Assembly (NCBI RefSeq): GCF_009601505.1
Contig: NZ_WITC01000126.1
Coordinates: 1 to 64,000 of the forward strand
DNA: 64,000 bases
Reading direction: 5' to 3'
Origin: Sinorhizobium terangae
GTDB taxonomy: Bacteria; Pseudomonadota; Alphaproteobacteria; Rhizobiales; Rhizobiaceae
Position 1 is the first letter of the stretch, and each line of letters starts with the position of its first letter. The notes beneath the pieces were generated by a model. It was not told the origin of the DNA. It saw only the letters and a list, made by a program, of their open reading frames with translations, and ran no database searches. A program made the position numbers and the translations under genes. Shown here piece by piece: positions 19,798 to 30,650 of the stretch.

Positions 19798-20342
19798 ATG
19801 ACGTGTATTGTCGGTCTAATCAGCAACGGGTCAGTTCACATCGGAGGCGATAGCGCTGGTGTAGCCGGCCTCTCGCTTACCGTCCGTGCCGATCGCAAAG
19901 TCTTCCGTAATCGAGACTTCATCTTCGGATTTACGAGTTCGTTCAGAATGGGCCAGCTGTTGGCGCACACCTTCAAGCCGCCAAAGAGGCATCCGGAAAA
20001 GGATGTCTACGCTTTCATGGTGACGGAGTTCGTCGACGCGCTCCGCCAGTGCCTAAAAGCTGGGGCTACGCGCAGCGCCACTACGAAGGCGAGCGCGGTG
20101 GCACCTTCCTTGTCGGCTATGCCGGACGCCTGTTCAAGATCGACTCGGACTACCAGGTCGCGGAGCCGGTCGACGGCTTCGGCGCCTGTGGATGCGGGGA
20201 GCAGATAGCGCTGGGTGCGCTCTTCGCATCCTCAGATGCTCCGGCTCGCGAAAGATTGGAGATCGCTCTCAATGCGGCCGAGCGTTTTTGTGCCGGGGTG
20301 CGCGGGCCATTTCACTTCGAGACACTTGCGTCACCGGAGTGA
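19798..20342 (+). pseudogene. Ntn-hydrolase (proteasome beta-like) protein, frameshifted
   Basis: The first frame reads MTCIVGLISNGSVHIGGDSA, with the N-terminal Thr and GGDSAG style of Ntn-hydrolases, and continues through TSSFRMGQLL to RQCLKAG. The match then continues in another frame as GYAQRHYEGERGGTFLVGY to GACGCGEQIALGALFA. A single missing G near 20060 (GCTGGGGCTAC) explains the shift. Restored, it would be about 181 residues. Such proteins occur in phages and scattered bacteria with unknown substrates. Confidence 0.75.
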
Positions 20343-20348
20343 AGGAGG

Positions 20349-20498
20349 TCAATTGCCGCGAGCCTTGCGGCAGTCTGTTAGGGCAATTGTGCAATAGCGG
20401 TCGTAGCCGCAATCGACGCAGGTCGTGCCAGAGATGGCGGTCAGATATCTCGGTATCCATTTAGCATCTTCGCAAGGCAAGCAATAAACCGGTCTCAT
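20349..20498 (-). CDS. 49-residue Cys-rich protein related to the FdxB N-terminus
   Basis: Begins MRPVYCLPCEDAK and continues WIPRYLTAISGTTCVDCGYD, then RYCTIALTDC. The segment WIPRYLTAISGTTCVDCG aligns with WIPEYLTTIDGKTCIGCG of FdxB (18565-18882). The second cluster motif is absent. Six cysteines remain, in CxxC and CxxCxxxxC spacing. It lies in the place where fdxB would follow the first DUF269 gene. It is either a truncated ferredoxin relic or a small metal-binding protein. No strong ribosome site is at the usual distance (GGAG is 19 bases away). Confidence 0.45.
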   Translation of the reverse strand: MRPVYCLPCEDAKWIPRYLTAISGTTCVDCGYDRYCTIALTDCRKARGN

Positions 20499-20677
20499 CC
20501 GTTGTCGTACGCAAGCGCTCCTTCCGCAGCGGCCAGCAAAAGCATCGACCGTTTTTCAAGATGCAGCAGGACGTTATCCGGCAAGACCGGCAGTCCCAAT
20601 GTTTGTTGTACAGCTTATCCGCAGCGGTCTTTTAATCATCGGTGGCGCATCGCAGCACCGGGTTTCGGGGCAATGAT

Positions 20678-20751
20678 GGCAGCGGGACTGGGAGTAATGG
20701 AGAGATCAGCCCCGCTGCCCACGTCGGCCCCCGGAGGGCGTGAGGGCCGAC
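20678..20751. repeat. pair of stem-loops between DUF269 and the ferredoxin-like ORF
   Basis: GGCAGCGGG (20678-20686) pairs with CCCGCTGCC (20711-20719). GTCGGCCC (20723-20730) pairs with GGGCCGAC (20744-20751). The same two-stem layout recurs, with base changes, at 19087-19165. A 41-codon frame (20761 downward, MMNRRPSRPPGADV) crosses it and has a diverged partner in the other copy, so a tiny peptide cannot be excluded. Confidence 0.45.
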
Positions 20752-20775
20752 GATTCATCATTGCCGGATCGATCG

Positions 20776-21264
20776 TCAGGCCCGCGCCACTTCGGGATAG
20801 GCTTCGATGGCGGCGATCGCATCGTCCACTAGCTTTGTACCGGCCTCCGCGAGCTTGCTGAGTGTCGCGAAACCGAATCGGTGGACGTCGCGCACTGTTT
20901 TCGAAAATACGACCAGCCGCCCGGTCGTTAGAAGCACTCGCCCGAAGCCCTCATGGCTAATCATCGTAATCGGCGACGCCACCAAATGGGTGCGCGCTTC
21001 GATTGAAAGCCCGACGGCGGTGTAAAAGATATTGAACCTCCACATCACGTCCGCATCGGGATCGCCGATGATCGGGATTTCACGGCGCTGTTCCTTCGTC
21101 ACGATGAAGTCGCCGAGCAGGTCGGCGTCGGATTTATTCTCCCACATTCCGTAGGTGTCCTGTGCGCGGATCAGGCGTATGAGGCATTTGAGAAAAGGAG
21201 CAGCGAGGGCCTTCTCGTCCGCGTCAATGGCAGGGATGACCGGGGGCTTTGACGGTGTAGTCAT
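20776..21264 (-). CDS. NifX-associated nitrogen fixation protein (DUF269), copy 1
   Basis: 162 residues with the DUF269 hallmarks LIRLIRAQDTYGMW, IPIIGDPDADVMWR, EGFGRVLLTTGRLVVFSKT and RDVHRFGFATL. It starts three bases after the nifX stop (TGAACGATG), so it is the next gene of the nifHDKENX operon. DUF269 proteins accompany NifX and are thought to help in FeMo-cofactor trafficking. A diverged second copy is at 17694-18182. Confidence 0.93.
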   Translation of the reverse strand: MTTPSKPPVIPAIDADEKALAAPFLKCLIRLIRAQDTYGMWENKSDADLLGDFIVTKEQRREIPIIGDPDADVMWRFNIFYTAVGLSIEARTHLVASPITMISHEGFGRVLLTTGRLVVFSKTVRDVHRFGFATLSKLAEAGTKLVDDAIAAIEAYPEVARA

Positions 21265-21267
21265 CGT

Positions 21268-21750
21268 TCAGTTCTCGTCCTCGAACGGTTTCTTTTCGGC
21301 GACGCCTGCTTGCGCCAGCACCTTGCGCAACCACGGCGGAGGAGCCGTCTGGAGCATTTTCTGGGTTCGCGAAAGTACGTCTTGAATGGGTTCGGGGTGC
21401 CCCACTTTTATCGGATGAATTTTCGCCGCAATGACCTTGGCTGCGGAGGGTCCGCCGATAGCCCGACAAAAAAGGAGATGACAGCCTCTCAAGGCGTTCA
21501 CCTTCGGGGTGATGCGGTCATCGCCCTCGATCCGATGCTTCCCGGTCTCGTCGGAAACGTCATCGAAGCTCACTGCTTCCACGAAATCCCAGCCATCGAG
21601 CGTCACGTCGTAGACTGCAAAGTGCTTGGCCGATCCGAAATGGGCGTTAAGCGATCTCATGTCCTGCGTCGCGATAGCTATGCGCAATGCGCCGGAATGC
21701 CTTGGGTGAATCTCGTCAGCGACGAGCGAGAGGCGACGAATGGAAGTCAT
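21268..21750 (-). CDS. nifX: nitrogen fixation protein NifX
   Basis: 160 residues of the NifX/NifB-C-terminal/VnfX fold. RIAIATQDMRSLNAHFGSAK is the conserved opening with the HFG motif, followed by VNALRGCHLLFCRAIGGPSA and HPIKV. NifX binds NifB-co or VK-cluster and passes it to NifEN during FeMo-co synthesis. Its ATG overlaps the nifN stop (ATGA), which indicates translational coupling. About 20 residues before the HFG domain are an ordinary N-terminal extension. The end (FEDEN-TGAACG) is echoed upstream of the second DUF269 gene. Confidence 0.95.
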   Translation of the reverse strand: MTSIRRLSLVADEIHPRHSGALRIAIATQDMRSLNAHFGSAKHFAVYDVTLDGWDFVEAVSFDDVSDETGKHRIEGDDRITPKVNALRGCHLLFCRAIGGPSAAKVIAAKIHPIKVGHPEPIQDVLSRTQKMLQTAPPPWLRKVLAQAGVAEKKPFEDEN

Positions 21751-23156
21751 CCGGCATTTCTCCGCATGTGCAAGGCATCAAGCTTCTCAGGCGACGGCGT
21801 GCGCCGGTTGGCCTGGAAAATATTGGCCGCTTCGAAGATCAGGTCGCGCGTCCCCCGATACAGAACTGTGAGCTTGTGCTGACTGCCGAGACGGTCGAAT
21901 ACCGGGAAGCCGACGCGCAGGAGAGGAATGCCGAGGCGCTCCGCCGCCTGGCGTCCGTGCGAATGGGTAACGAGAAGATCAGCGCCGCCGGCTAGATTTT
22001 CGAAATCGCCAAGATCGCCGATCTGGATCGATTCGGCTGGCACTTTCTCGAGAATTTCTGACGCACCGGTAGCGGTAACGGCTGTGATGATCTCCGCACC
22101 AAGCCCGATGAAGAAAGTGGAGAGCTGGTACAGCTGGTCCGGCTCGGCGGCGATCGCGATCTTCTTGCCGGCGAAATGGAAGTGTCCGTCGAGCAGCGCG
22201 TCCTGCAGCTGTGCACGGTAACGATGGATTTTTGCCGGCGCCGGCACGCCCGAGATCTCGGAAAGAAGCGAGACGAACCGGTCGGCGTTCTTCAATCCCG
22301 TTAGCGACTCGAACGAGATGTAAGGCACACCCGTCAACTTCTGCAGCAGCTCAGCCGGGCGCCGCATATGCTCTCCGACGCTGATGCATTGCACCGCCGT
22401 GCCCAACTCCTGAATGTCTTCAACGCTGGTGCCGCCATAGGTGGTGGGCATCCAGCGATCGGGCACCGTACCGTCGAGCGAACCGGAAACGTCAGGAAGG
22501 ATCACCGGGTTGAGCCCGAAACTTTCCACCACCTCGCGCAAATGCTCGATGTCGGCGACCGTGAGATGCCAGCCGGGGAGGATCGCGACCTTCCGCCGCT
22601 TCGGCTGCTGCTCGCCGGGCTTTCTAATCCTCTCGATCATTGTTGCCTTTTTTGAGCGACGTGCCTGCTGGCCCCGCCGTGTGATCCGTTGGATCATCGC
22701 GGTGATAGCCTTGGCCCAGCCCTCTTCGAGGGCGCCGTCGAAATCCGGCGTGTTTGCCAGTACGATCTCCGTGCCTGCAAGTTCCTCCGCTCGCATCATT
22801 TTTATCTCGGAGATTTGCCTTGCGAAGTCTTCAGAACGGGTTTCCGCTAGTGCCGTTGTGCAGATCCCGATCAGCCTGGGGTTGGCGCGTTTCTTCAAGT
22901 TAAGGATCGCCTCTTCCAGATGGCCCGGCCCACCCAGAACAGTTGCCAACTCGTCCATCGCCGTGGTCTGCAGGGGGACCGTTTCCTTGAAATGGCGTAC
23001 GCATAGCACTAGCGCGAAGCTGGTACAGCCTTGGCTGCCGTGGAAAAGCGGTATCGCACCCTCCACACCGAGGAAGGCTAACGCGGCACCCAGCGGCTGG
23101 GACGACTTGAGCGGATTGACTGCCGCTGATTTGGTTTGTGGATGGATGTGGACCAT
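21747..23156 (-). CDS. nifN: nitrogenase FeMo-cofactor scaffold, beta-like subunit
   Basis: 469 residues of the nitrogenase component 1 family. NPLKSSQPLGAALAFLGVEG and HGSQGCTSFALVLCVRHFKE correspond to the P-cluster region of NifK. They are followed by TTAMDELATVLGG and, around residue 240, the SLDGTVPDRW region. NifN forms the NifE2N2 scaffold on which FeMo-cofactor is completed. It lies nine bases after nifE and overlaps nifX. Length and motifs are normal, with no sign of decay. Confidence 0.96.
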   Translation of the reverse strand: MVHIHPQTKSAAVNPLKSSQPLGAALAFLGVEGAIPLFHGSQGCTSFALVLCVRHFKETVPLQTTAMDELATVLGGPGHLEEAILNLKKRANPRLIGICTTALAETRSEDFARQISEIKMMRAEELAGTEIVLANTPDFDGALEEGWAKAITAMIQRITRRGQQARRSKKATMIERIRKPGEQQPKRRKVAILPGWHLTVADIEHLREVVESFGLNPVILPDVSGSLDGTVPDRWMPTTYGGTSVEDIQELGTAVQCISVGEHMRRPAELLQKLTGVPYISFESLTGLKNADRFVSLLSEISGVPAPAKIHRYRAQLQDALLDGHFHFAGKKIAIAAEPDQLYQLSTFFIGLGAEIITAVTATGASEILEKVPAESIQIGDLGDFENLAGGADLLVTHSHGRQAAERLGIPLLRVGFPVFDRLGSQHKLTVLYRGTRDLIFEAANIFQANRRTPSPEKLDALHMRRNAG

Positions 23157-23165
23157 TGGCTTTCC

Positions 23166-24653
23166 TCAGCACTCAGCGAAGTCACCGGCGTCGTGCCAGA
23201 GAGCATTTAAGGGTGCGACCTGCGCCGTCTCGTTGTGTGTGCGCGGTAGTCGTTCCCCGACACAAGGATCGTCTTCCCACGGTGCCGGCTCCCGCACTTC
23301 AGACCAGACAGGATTGTGAATGGCGAGGTCGATCTGGTGAACGAGTTCCACCATGCCGTCATAGCCGGCATAGGGATGGTGTCGCTCCTGGTTGATATCG
23401 AGCCAAGGTGTCTTGGCCTTCAACGCGATGAACTGGGTGCGTCCGCCCGACAGCATGATGTCGGCTTTATGTTCTGACAGCATGGCGTACAGCTCTCTGG
23501 GCGCCATCGACTCGAACATGTGTTGTTCGTCCTTCAGCACCTGCTTAATGCGCTCCTTGTCTTCGACCGTCGATTTCTTGACCGAGGTGCCAACGATCTC
23601 CATGCCGATCTCCATCAGCGCATGAACAAGCGACCAGGACTTCACGCCGCCGCTGTTGATGAGCACCCGCTTGCCTTCAAGCCGCGGGCGGTATGTCTCA
23701 AGTCTTTTCCACGCAATCGCCTCCTCCTTTGCAATGAGTGTCTCGGTGCGCTTGAGGATCTCTTCATCGGCACCCTTCTTAACGAGCAGTTCAGCAATCC
23801 CCCGGAGTGCTTCCGAGGTGGCGGTGATGCCGTAGAAGGACCCCTCGAAGAAGGGGATTTGCCAGCGCTCCTCCATTTTTCGGGCAAGATTGATGAGTGC
23901 CGTCGAGCACACCAACATGGCCGCCTGTGCGCGGTGAGCGGAGGCAACATCTCTGTAGCGCGCATCACCGGGAATGCAGGCGCGAACACGAATGCCAAGC
24001 CTGTCCAAGAGTGGCTTTACCAACCAGAACTCGCCAGACAGGTTGAACTCTCCAAGGATATTGATGTCGTAAGGGCCGACGTCATCAGGCTCCACCGTGC
24101 CGATGACATGATCGAGCAATGCCTCGCCAGCTAACTTGTTGCCGAGGTTCTTTGAGCCGACGAAGCCCGGCGCATTGATCGGCACGACCGGCAAGCCTAA
24201 TTTTTCCGCCGCATGCTTGCAGACGGCCTCGATGTCGTCTCCGATGAGTGCGGTCACGCAAGTTGCATAGACAAAGATCGCCGACGGCGCGTACGCTTCC
24301 TTGATCTGGCGGAGCGCCTGGAACAGCTTCCGCTCGCTCAGCCCCATAATGATGTCGAGCTCGGTTAGATCGGTGGTGAAGCTGGTGCGCCACAGCGTGG
24401 CACCGGATGACGCCGCACCTCGGTTGTCCCAGGAATTGCCTTCGCAGGCGAGTGGTGCATGAACGAGATGCGCGACGTCGGTGATCGGCTGCAGCACTAT
24501 CTTGGCGCCATCGAAAGCGCAGCCGCCGGCTGCCGCACCGGGGGTCGGCGGTTTCGAACAGCCCTTTTTGCGGGTGTCGGCATCCTTCCTGCGATTTCTC
24601 TCGCAGGCTGGTTCGACAAAGGTCTCCTGGATTTTGGCAGCGAGCAAGGACAT
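23166..24653 (-). CDS. nifE: nitrogenase FeMo-cofactor scaffold, alpha-like subunit
   Basis: 495 residues from ATG 24653 (MSLLAAKIQETFVEPAC), with GGAGG eight bases upstream. The frame is open six codons further, but that ATG lacks a ribosome site. Hallmarks are CAFDGAKIVLQPITDVAHLV, HAPLACEGNSWDNRGA, VYATCVTALIGDD and the C-terminal INQERHHPYAGYDGMVEL. The C-terminal His/Tyr-rich stretch corresponds to the cofactor region of NifD. Together with NifN it forms the cofactor assembly scaffold. It is the fourth gene of the nifHDKENX operon. Confidence 0.97.
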   Translation of the reverse strand: MSLLAAKIQETFVEPACERNRRKDADTRKKGCSKPPTPGAAAGGCAFDGAKIVLQPITDVAHLVHAPLACEGNSWDNRGAASSGATLWRTSFTTDLTELDIIMGLSERKLFQALRQIKEAYAPSAIFVYATCVTALIGDDIEAVCKHAAEKLGLPVVPINAPGFVGSKNLGNKLAGEALLDHVIGTVEPDDVGPYDINILGEFNLSGEFWLVKPLLDRLGIRVRACIPGDARYRDVASAHRAQAAMLVCSTALINLARKMEERWQIPFFEGSFYGITATSEALRGIAELLVKKGADEEILKRTETLIAKEEAIAWKRLETYRPRLEGKRVLINSGGVKSWSLVHALMEIGMEIVGTSVKKSTVEDKERIKQVLKDEQHMFESMAPRELYAMLSEHKADIMLSGGRTQFIALKAKTPWLDINQERHHPYAGYDGMVELVHQIDLAIHNPVWSEVREPAPWEDDPCVGERLPRTHNETAQVAPLNALWHDAGDFAEC

Positions 24654-24705
24654 TTCGTTGACCTCCAACATTTACAGGCGGGCCGGTCTTTGCCGACAGC
24701 GGCAT

Positions 24706-26247
24706 TCAACGCGTGAGGTCATAAGAATAATCCGTTACACCAAGCTGCATCGACTCGCGATCGAGTTTGTCGAAGATCTTGTCGAGGATCGTTGTTAGGA
24801 CACGCAGCCCGCCCCGGTAGCCCATGAGCGCAAAACGATGGTGATGGTGTCTGTCGAAGATCGGAAACATCAGCCGAACGAGCGGTGTGCCGGTATCTCG
24901 CTCGAGATACTTGCCATAGGAATTGCCGATCAGCAGGTCCACCGGCTCGGTGAAGAGCAGCGAGCGCATTGCCCACAGATCCTTTCCGGCCCAGACTTGG
25001 CCATCCTTGCCGAAGGGAGACGATGCAAGCAGCGCCTTCATCTCGGCTTCCCAGGCCGGCGTGCCGTTGGTGGCGAGGCAGTGGATCGGCTCGCCGCCAG
25101 TTTCCATGATGAAGCGGGCCACGGCGTAGACGAAGTCAGGATCGCCGTAAATTGCATATTTTTTGCCGTGCAGCCAGGATTGGCTGTCCGCCATGGCATC
25201 GATCAGTCGGCCGCGTTCCAGGCGTATCGCTTCGGGGATTTCCTTGCCGGAAATCGCCGACACCTTCATCAGGAAGTCGTCAGTTGCCTTGACCCCGAGC
25301 GGGTAGTGGAAAGAGGCGGTAGCCTGGTCGAACTCCTGGCAATATTCGAGCGTCTTGCGGGTATTATAGTGCTGCAGCGACAGTGTCGCCTCCGCATTGA
25401 GTGCCGCCCTGACATCTTTGATCTTCGTGCCTCCGTCATACATGCGGTATTCGCCATCGGACGGCGTATCGAACTGGTCGGAGGCATCCTGGATGAAGGT
25501 GTAGGACACACCCATAAGGTCGAGCAGGCGCTTGAGTTCGCGATTGTTCCCAACGCAAAAGCCATCGAAACCCGGGATGATGTTAATCGTGCCGGCGGCT
25601 TTCGTACGCTCCTTGCCTTTCCAGAAGTGCTCCAGGATGCCTTTGACCATGCTGTCATAGCCGTCAACGTGGCTGCCGACGAAGGCGGGCGTGTGAGCGA
25701 ATGGCACGTCGAACTCGGGAGGGACTGAGCCTTCGCTCTTGGCGTTCTCAATGAAACCATGCAGATCGTCGCCAATGACCTCAGCCATACAGGTGGTAGA
25801 GACGGCAATCATCTTCGGATCGTACAGCGCGTAAGTATTGGCGAGCCCGTCGACCATGTTCTTCAGGCCGCCGAACACTGCCGCATCCTCCGTCATTGAG
25901 GATGACACCGCCGACGAGGGCTCTTTGAAATGCCGCGACAGGTGTGAACGATAATAGGCAACGCAGCCCTGACTGCCGTGGACGAAGGACATGGTCCTTT
26001 CGAACCCCGCTGCCGCAAACACGGCGCCGAGCGGCTGGCAGGCTTTGGCGGGGTTCACCACGAGCGCTTCGCGGGCAAGGTTTTTATCGCGATATTCCCA
26101 GGTCTTGGTGTATTCACCTTGCTCGGTAACGACCTGGTCGGGATGGGGGCATTCGAAATTCAGCTTCTTGTCTGCTAGCATCCGCCTGTATTCCGGCTCA
26201 CGGAACAGGGGAGCATGGTCAAGGATTTTTTCGGCCGATTGCGGCAT
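24706..26247 (-). CDS. nifK: nitrogenase molybdenum-iron protein beta chain
   Basis: 513 residues from ATG 26247 ([20 protein letters not shown]); AAGG is nine bases upstream, and a GTG three codons earlier is less likely. P-cluster ligands lie in [19 protein letters not shown] and [18 protein letters not shown], and [12 protein letters not shown] supplies the third cysteine. The C-terminus [20 protein letters not shown] is standard. With NifD it forms the alpha2-beta2 dinitrogenase. It lies 100 bases downstream of nifD and is intact. Confidence 0.98.
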   Translation of the reverse strand: MPQSAEKILDHAPLFREPEYRRMLADKKLNFECPHPDQVVTEQGEYTKTWEYRDKNLAREALVVNPAKACQPLGAVFAAAGFERTMSFVHGSQGCVAYYRSHLSRHFKEPSSAVSSSMTEDAAVFGGLKNMVDGLANTYALYDPKMIAVSTTCMAEVIGDDLHGFIENAKSEGSVPPEFDVPFAHTPAFVGSHVDGYDSMVKGILEHFWKGKERTKAAGTINIIPGFDGFCVGNNRELKRLLDLMGVSYTFIQDASDQFDTPSDGEYRMYDGGTKIKDVRAALNAEATLSLQHYNTRKTLEYCQEFDQATASFHYPLGVKATDDFLMKVSAISGKEIPEAIRLERGRLIDAMADSQSWLHGKKYAIYGDPDFVYAVARFIMETGGEPIHCLATNGTPAWEAEMKALLASSPFGKDGQVWAGKDLWAMRSLLFTEPVDLLIGNSYGKYLERDTGTPLVRLMFPIFDRHHHHRFALMGYRGGLRVLTTILDKIFDKLDRESMQLGVTDYSYDLTR

Positions 26248-26347
26248 ATTGGTCACCCTTTTTCATCTGGCCTCGTCGAACGGCGGCACAGGAAACGTTC
26301 GAGATGTCGGGTCTTCCGCAGGTTCCTGCCAGCGGAAGACCGCGCTT

Positions 26348-27847
26348 CTATTCGGCTGCAACCGCTGCCTCAGGTACTGTCACTTTCTTCCAGGGCGCGT
26401 CGTAGAGATCCCAGACCGGATTGTTGATGGCCAGGTCCATGTCGCGGGCGAAGATGGCGAAGCCGTCATAGCCGTGGTATGGGCCGGAATAGTCCCATGA
26501 GTGCATCTGGCGGAATGGTATGCCCATCTTCTGCACCGGGTACTTCTCCTTGATGCCGGAGCCGACAAGATCGGGACGAATCCTCTCGATGAACTTATCC
26601 AGTTCGTAACTGGTTGCGTCGTCATAGATCAGCGTGCCCTTCTTCACGTAGTGGCCGGTGCGCTGATAGTCGTCGTTGTGGCCGAATTCGTAGCCGGTGC
26701 CCACGATCTGCATGCCGAGGTCTTCATAGGCGGTGATGACGTGACGGGGGCGCAAACCACCCACGTAAAGCATCACTGTCTTGCCCTCTAGGCGCGGCCA
26801 ATACTTATCAACCACAGCATCGACCAGGGGCTGGTACTTGGCGATGACCCTCTCGGCCCTTTCTTCAATTGTAGGGCCGAAATGCCTGGCTATCTTGAGC
26901 AGGGAAGCTTCGATCTGGGATGGGCCGAAGAAATTATATTCCATCCAGGGGATGCCGTATTTTTCCTCCATGTGCCGGCAGATGTAGTTCATCGATCGGT
27001 AGCAATGAATGAGGTTGAGCTTGGCCTTCGGGGCACGTTCCACTTCCGCAAGCGTGGCATCTCCGGACCAGTTGCCGACTACGCGCAGCCCAATCTCCTC
27101 GAGCAGGATGCGCGAGGCCCAGGCGTCGCCGCCGATGTTATAGTCCCCGACGACGTTAACGTCGTAAGCACCAGTTTCGAACTCGACTTCGTCCTCGCTG
27201 AAGACCCAGTCACGTATGGCATCATTGGCGATGTGGTGGCCGAGCGACTGCGAGACGCCGCGGAAGCCTTCGCAGCGTACCGGCACGATTGTTTTTTCGT
27301 GCTCCTTGGCCTTCTTGCGAGACACCGCCTCGATGTCGTCACCAATGAGGCCGATCGGGCATTCAGACTGGACGGTGATGCCCTTGCTCAGGGGAAACAG
27401 CTCCTCGATCTCATCGATGATCTTTTCCAGCTTACCGTCGCCACCGAAGACGATGTCCTTCTCCTGAAAGTCGGAGGTGAACTGCATCGTCACGAATGTA
27501 TCGATGCCTGTCGTGCCGACATAATAGTTGCGCCGCTGCGACCAGGAATATTGACCGCAACCGACCGGCCCGTGCGAGACATGGACCATGTCCTTGACCG
27601 GGCCCCAGACCACGCCTTTCGAGCCAGCATAGGCGCAGCCGCGGATCGTCATCACGCCTGGAATGGACTTGATGTTCGACTTTACGTCGCATTCCGAGAT
27701 CTGGCCTTCCTCGCCGACCTCCTCGCTGTCGGTTGCGACACTGAGGTGCTTCTGGCGACGCTTCGCCGCTTTGTTCGGGTATCGCGACAGCACTTTCGTG
27801 ATAAGCTCCTCATGGAGAGCACTGTCATTCTCGTAGTCGAGGCTCAT
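26348..27847 (-). CDS. nifD: nitrogenase molybdenum-iron protein alpha chain
   Basis: 499 residues from ATG 27847 ([20 protein letters not shown]), with a GGGGG-type ribosome site. The open frame runs 49 codons further into the nifH-nifD spacer, but that part is not homologous. P-cluster cysteines are in [18 protein letters not shown] and [10 protein letters not shown], with a third in [12 protein letters not shown]. The FeMo-cofactor cysteine is in [20 protein letters not shown], and its histidine is in [18 protein letters not shown]. All key residues are present. Confidence 0.98.
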   Translation of the reverse strand: MSLDYENDSALHEELITKVLSRYPNKAAKRRQKHLSVATDSEEVGEEGQISECDVKSNIKSIPGVMTIRGCAYAGSKGVVWGPVKDMVHVSHGPVGCGQYSWSQRRNYYVGTTGIDTFVTMQFTSDFQEKDIVFGGDGKLEKIIDEIEELFPLSKGITVQSECPIGLIGDDIEAVSRKKAKEHEKTIVPVRCEGFRGVSQSLGHHIANDAIRDWVFSEDEVEFETGAYDVNVVGDYNIGGDAWASRILLEEIGLRVVGNWSGDATLAEVERAPKAKLNLIHCYRSMNYICRHMEEKYGIPWMEYNFFGPSQIEASLLKIARHFGPTIEERAERVIAKYQPLVDAVVDKYWPRLEGKTVMLYVGGLRPRHVITAYEDLGMQIVGTGYEFGHNDDYQRTGHYVKKGTLIYDDATSYELDKFIERIRPDLVGSGIKEKYPVQKMGIPFRQMHSWDYSGPYHGYDGFAIFARDMDLAINNPVWDLYDAPWKKVTVPEAAVAAE

Positions 27848-27950
27848 TGGGCCTGCCCCCTTTTCGAGATTCGGATGATGCCTCCAGGAAGAGGCACCGT
27901 TGGTGGAATGTTGGGCCGGGTAAGGTTCCGGCCATTGTCTGAGCCGGCGA

Positions 27951-28994
<1,044 letters not shown>

Positions 28995-29032
28995 TTAGAT
29001 CGAATTGATCACCCGCATCACAAAGGGGTCTT

Positions 29033-29048
29033 TGTCGCAGAACCGACA
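29033..29048. promoter_or_regulatory. NifA upstream activator site of nifH
   Basis: TGTCGCAGAACCGACA, an exact TGT-N10-ACA palindrome 90 bases upstream of the -24 element. A second TGT (29065) has no paired ACA. Confidence 0.88.
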
Positions 29049-29460
29049 ACTGGAACCAGCAATTGTCGTATAGCGCTGTCCATCCGACGTTAGGATCCCG
29101 ACAAAATGATGCTGCCGATCAAGGACTAAGGAACCGGGTTTGGGAACGCTTGTACCGCCGGCTTTGTCAGTTCGAAGTACCAGCCGCCCGATCACGTTTG
29201 CTACAGGTGGGCTTTCCGGCCCTTACCCGACTAAGGTGCGAGTGAATTGGGCCATCGGAGATCAAATGAGTACTGCCCCGAAGCTGCTTGCTCGCCATAT
29301 GAATGTGTATGCGCCCTACGTCGGTTCACGACCGAGTGCTTTGCGAAGAGTTCAGCTGTAATGCATGGCCGACATCTGCGGCGCCGGCTTGCACTTGTCG
29401 AGCACTCCGCTGGCGCCTGAGGGACGTGAGCTGACCTCAAAAGTCAGGCACGAGACAACT
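29049..29460. other. nifH upstream region without a gene
   Basis: About 410 bases between the NifA site and the 3' end of the luciferase-like gene. Small open frames are present without motifs. I see no terminator hairpin with a T-run. Confidence 0.45.
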
Positions 29461-30516
29461 TCAAGCCTCCGGCTGCCCGAGAGATTTCTGGACTGCTGGG
29501 ATGATCCTGTCTCCCCAGAGCTCGATCTGGCGCATCATCGTCTTTTGGTTCAAATCCCCTAATTGGGTCTGAATTGCAATCTGGTCCGGCTTCAAGACCT
29601 CGATCTCTTCGAGAAGGCGATCAATCACGCGATTTACGCTGCCGATCGGCAGGTTCTTGCGCATGGTATCGAACGACAGATCCTGATACGTCGGCATCTC
29701 CTCCAACATGTAGCCGTCCTGGCTCTGTTGGCGACGCTGATGCAGTGCTTCGGAAAGCCGGCGCTGGAAGCGCGCGTTATCGAGATAGCTGTTGATTTCC
29801 GCTGCACCGTCGCTGGCATAGCAGCAGCGCAGCAGCGATACCTTGGCGTCGCTCACCTTCTTGCCCTCGGATGCGGCGGCGGTCTGGATGATGCCGCGCA
29901 ACATACCCAGAGTTTCCAGCCCGTCATGGAAGGCCGTAACAAAAAGGTTGTGTCCCTCACGAAAGGCTCGGGCGACAGTTTTAGGCGACGCGGTAGCAAT
30001 CCAGATCGGCGGGGTCGGCTTTTGAAGAGTGCGCACCGAAATTGCCGTCGGGGGTATCCGCATATAGTGACCGCTGTGGGAGAAGATCTTTTGCTTGAGC
30101 CCCTTGAGCAAGATGTCGAGGTATTCCGAAAAGACGGCCGGCGCCTCATCTACATCGACGCCGAAGCGGTCGAATTCGAACTGCTGGTATCCCGAACCCA
30201 CGCCGAGTTCGAGCCGACCGTTCGCAACGATGTCGACAAAGCCGATCTCCGCCAGCAGGCGCTGTGGTTGGTAGAGCGGCAGCACGCAGACTGCGGTGCC
30301 GAGGCGAATGGTGCTCGTCAACCCGGCACAGTGGGCTACCATCAGCAAAGGCGACGGGACGAGGCTGTAGTTGTTGAAGTGGTGCTCGGCGAACCAGGCT
30401 GTGCTGAAGCCAGCCTGCTCCGAAAGGACGGCCTGTTCTATCGAGTTGCGGATCACGCTATCGGAAGATTGATGATAGCCGCGCTGGGCAGCCAGAATGA
30501 ACGTTGCAAACTCCAT
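29461..30516 (-). CDS. luciferase-like flavin-dependent monooxygenase
   Basis: 351 residues of the bacterial luciferase-like (TIM-barrel, FMN/F420) family. The start is MEFATFILAAQRGYHQ. AEHHFNNYSLVPSPLLM carries the conserved EHH motif. RLGTAVCVLPLYQPQRLLAEIGFVD and GRLELGVGSGYQQFEFDRFG follow. ATG 30516 has AAGGAG upstream. It lies 134 bases after the tandem-SDR gene, same strand, and so belongs to a SnoaL-like/SDR/monooxygenase group facing away from nif. It resembles y4vJ of pNGR234a (from memory). The substrate is unknown; the set suggests oxidative tailoring of a small molecule. Confidence 0.9.
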   Translation of the reverse strand: MEFATFILAAQRGYHQSSDSVIRNSIEQAVLSEQAGFSTAWFAEHHFNNYSLVPSPLLMVAHCAGLTSTIRLGTAVCVLPLYQPQRLLAEIGFVDIVANGRLELGVGSGYQQFEFDRFGVDVDEAPAVFSEYLDILLKGLKQKIFSHSGHYMRIPPTAISVRTLQKPTPPIWIATASPKTVARAFREGHNLFVTAFHDGLETLGMLRGIIQTAAASEGKKVSDAKVSLLRCCYASDGAAEINSYLDNARFQRRLSEALHQRRQQSQDGYMLEEMPTYQDLSFDTMRKNLPIGSVNRVIDRLLEEIEVLKPDQIAIQTQLGDLNQKTMMRQIELWGDRIIPAVQKSLGQPEA

Positions 30517-30650
30517 GGTGTCTCCTTGTTTTCGGATTAGGGATCACGCAAATCGTGATTGGCACGCCTCGATTCACGAGATCGGTTCCAATGATCCTGC
30601 GCATGGTCCTTTTTGCGCTCAGAGCGCCAGAGCTAAAGCGCGTAAATGCT

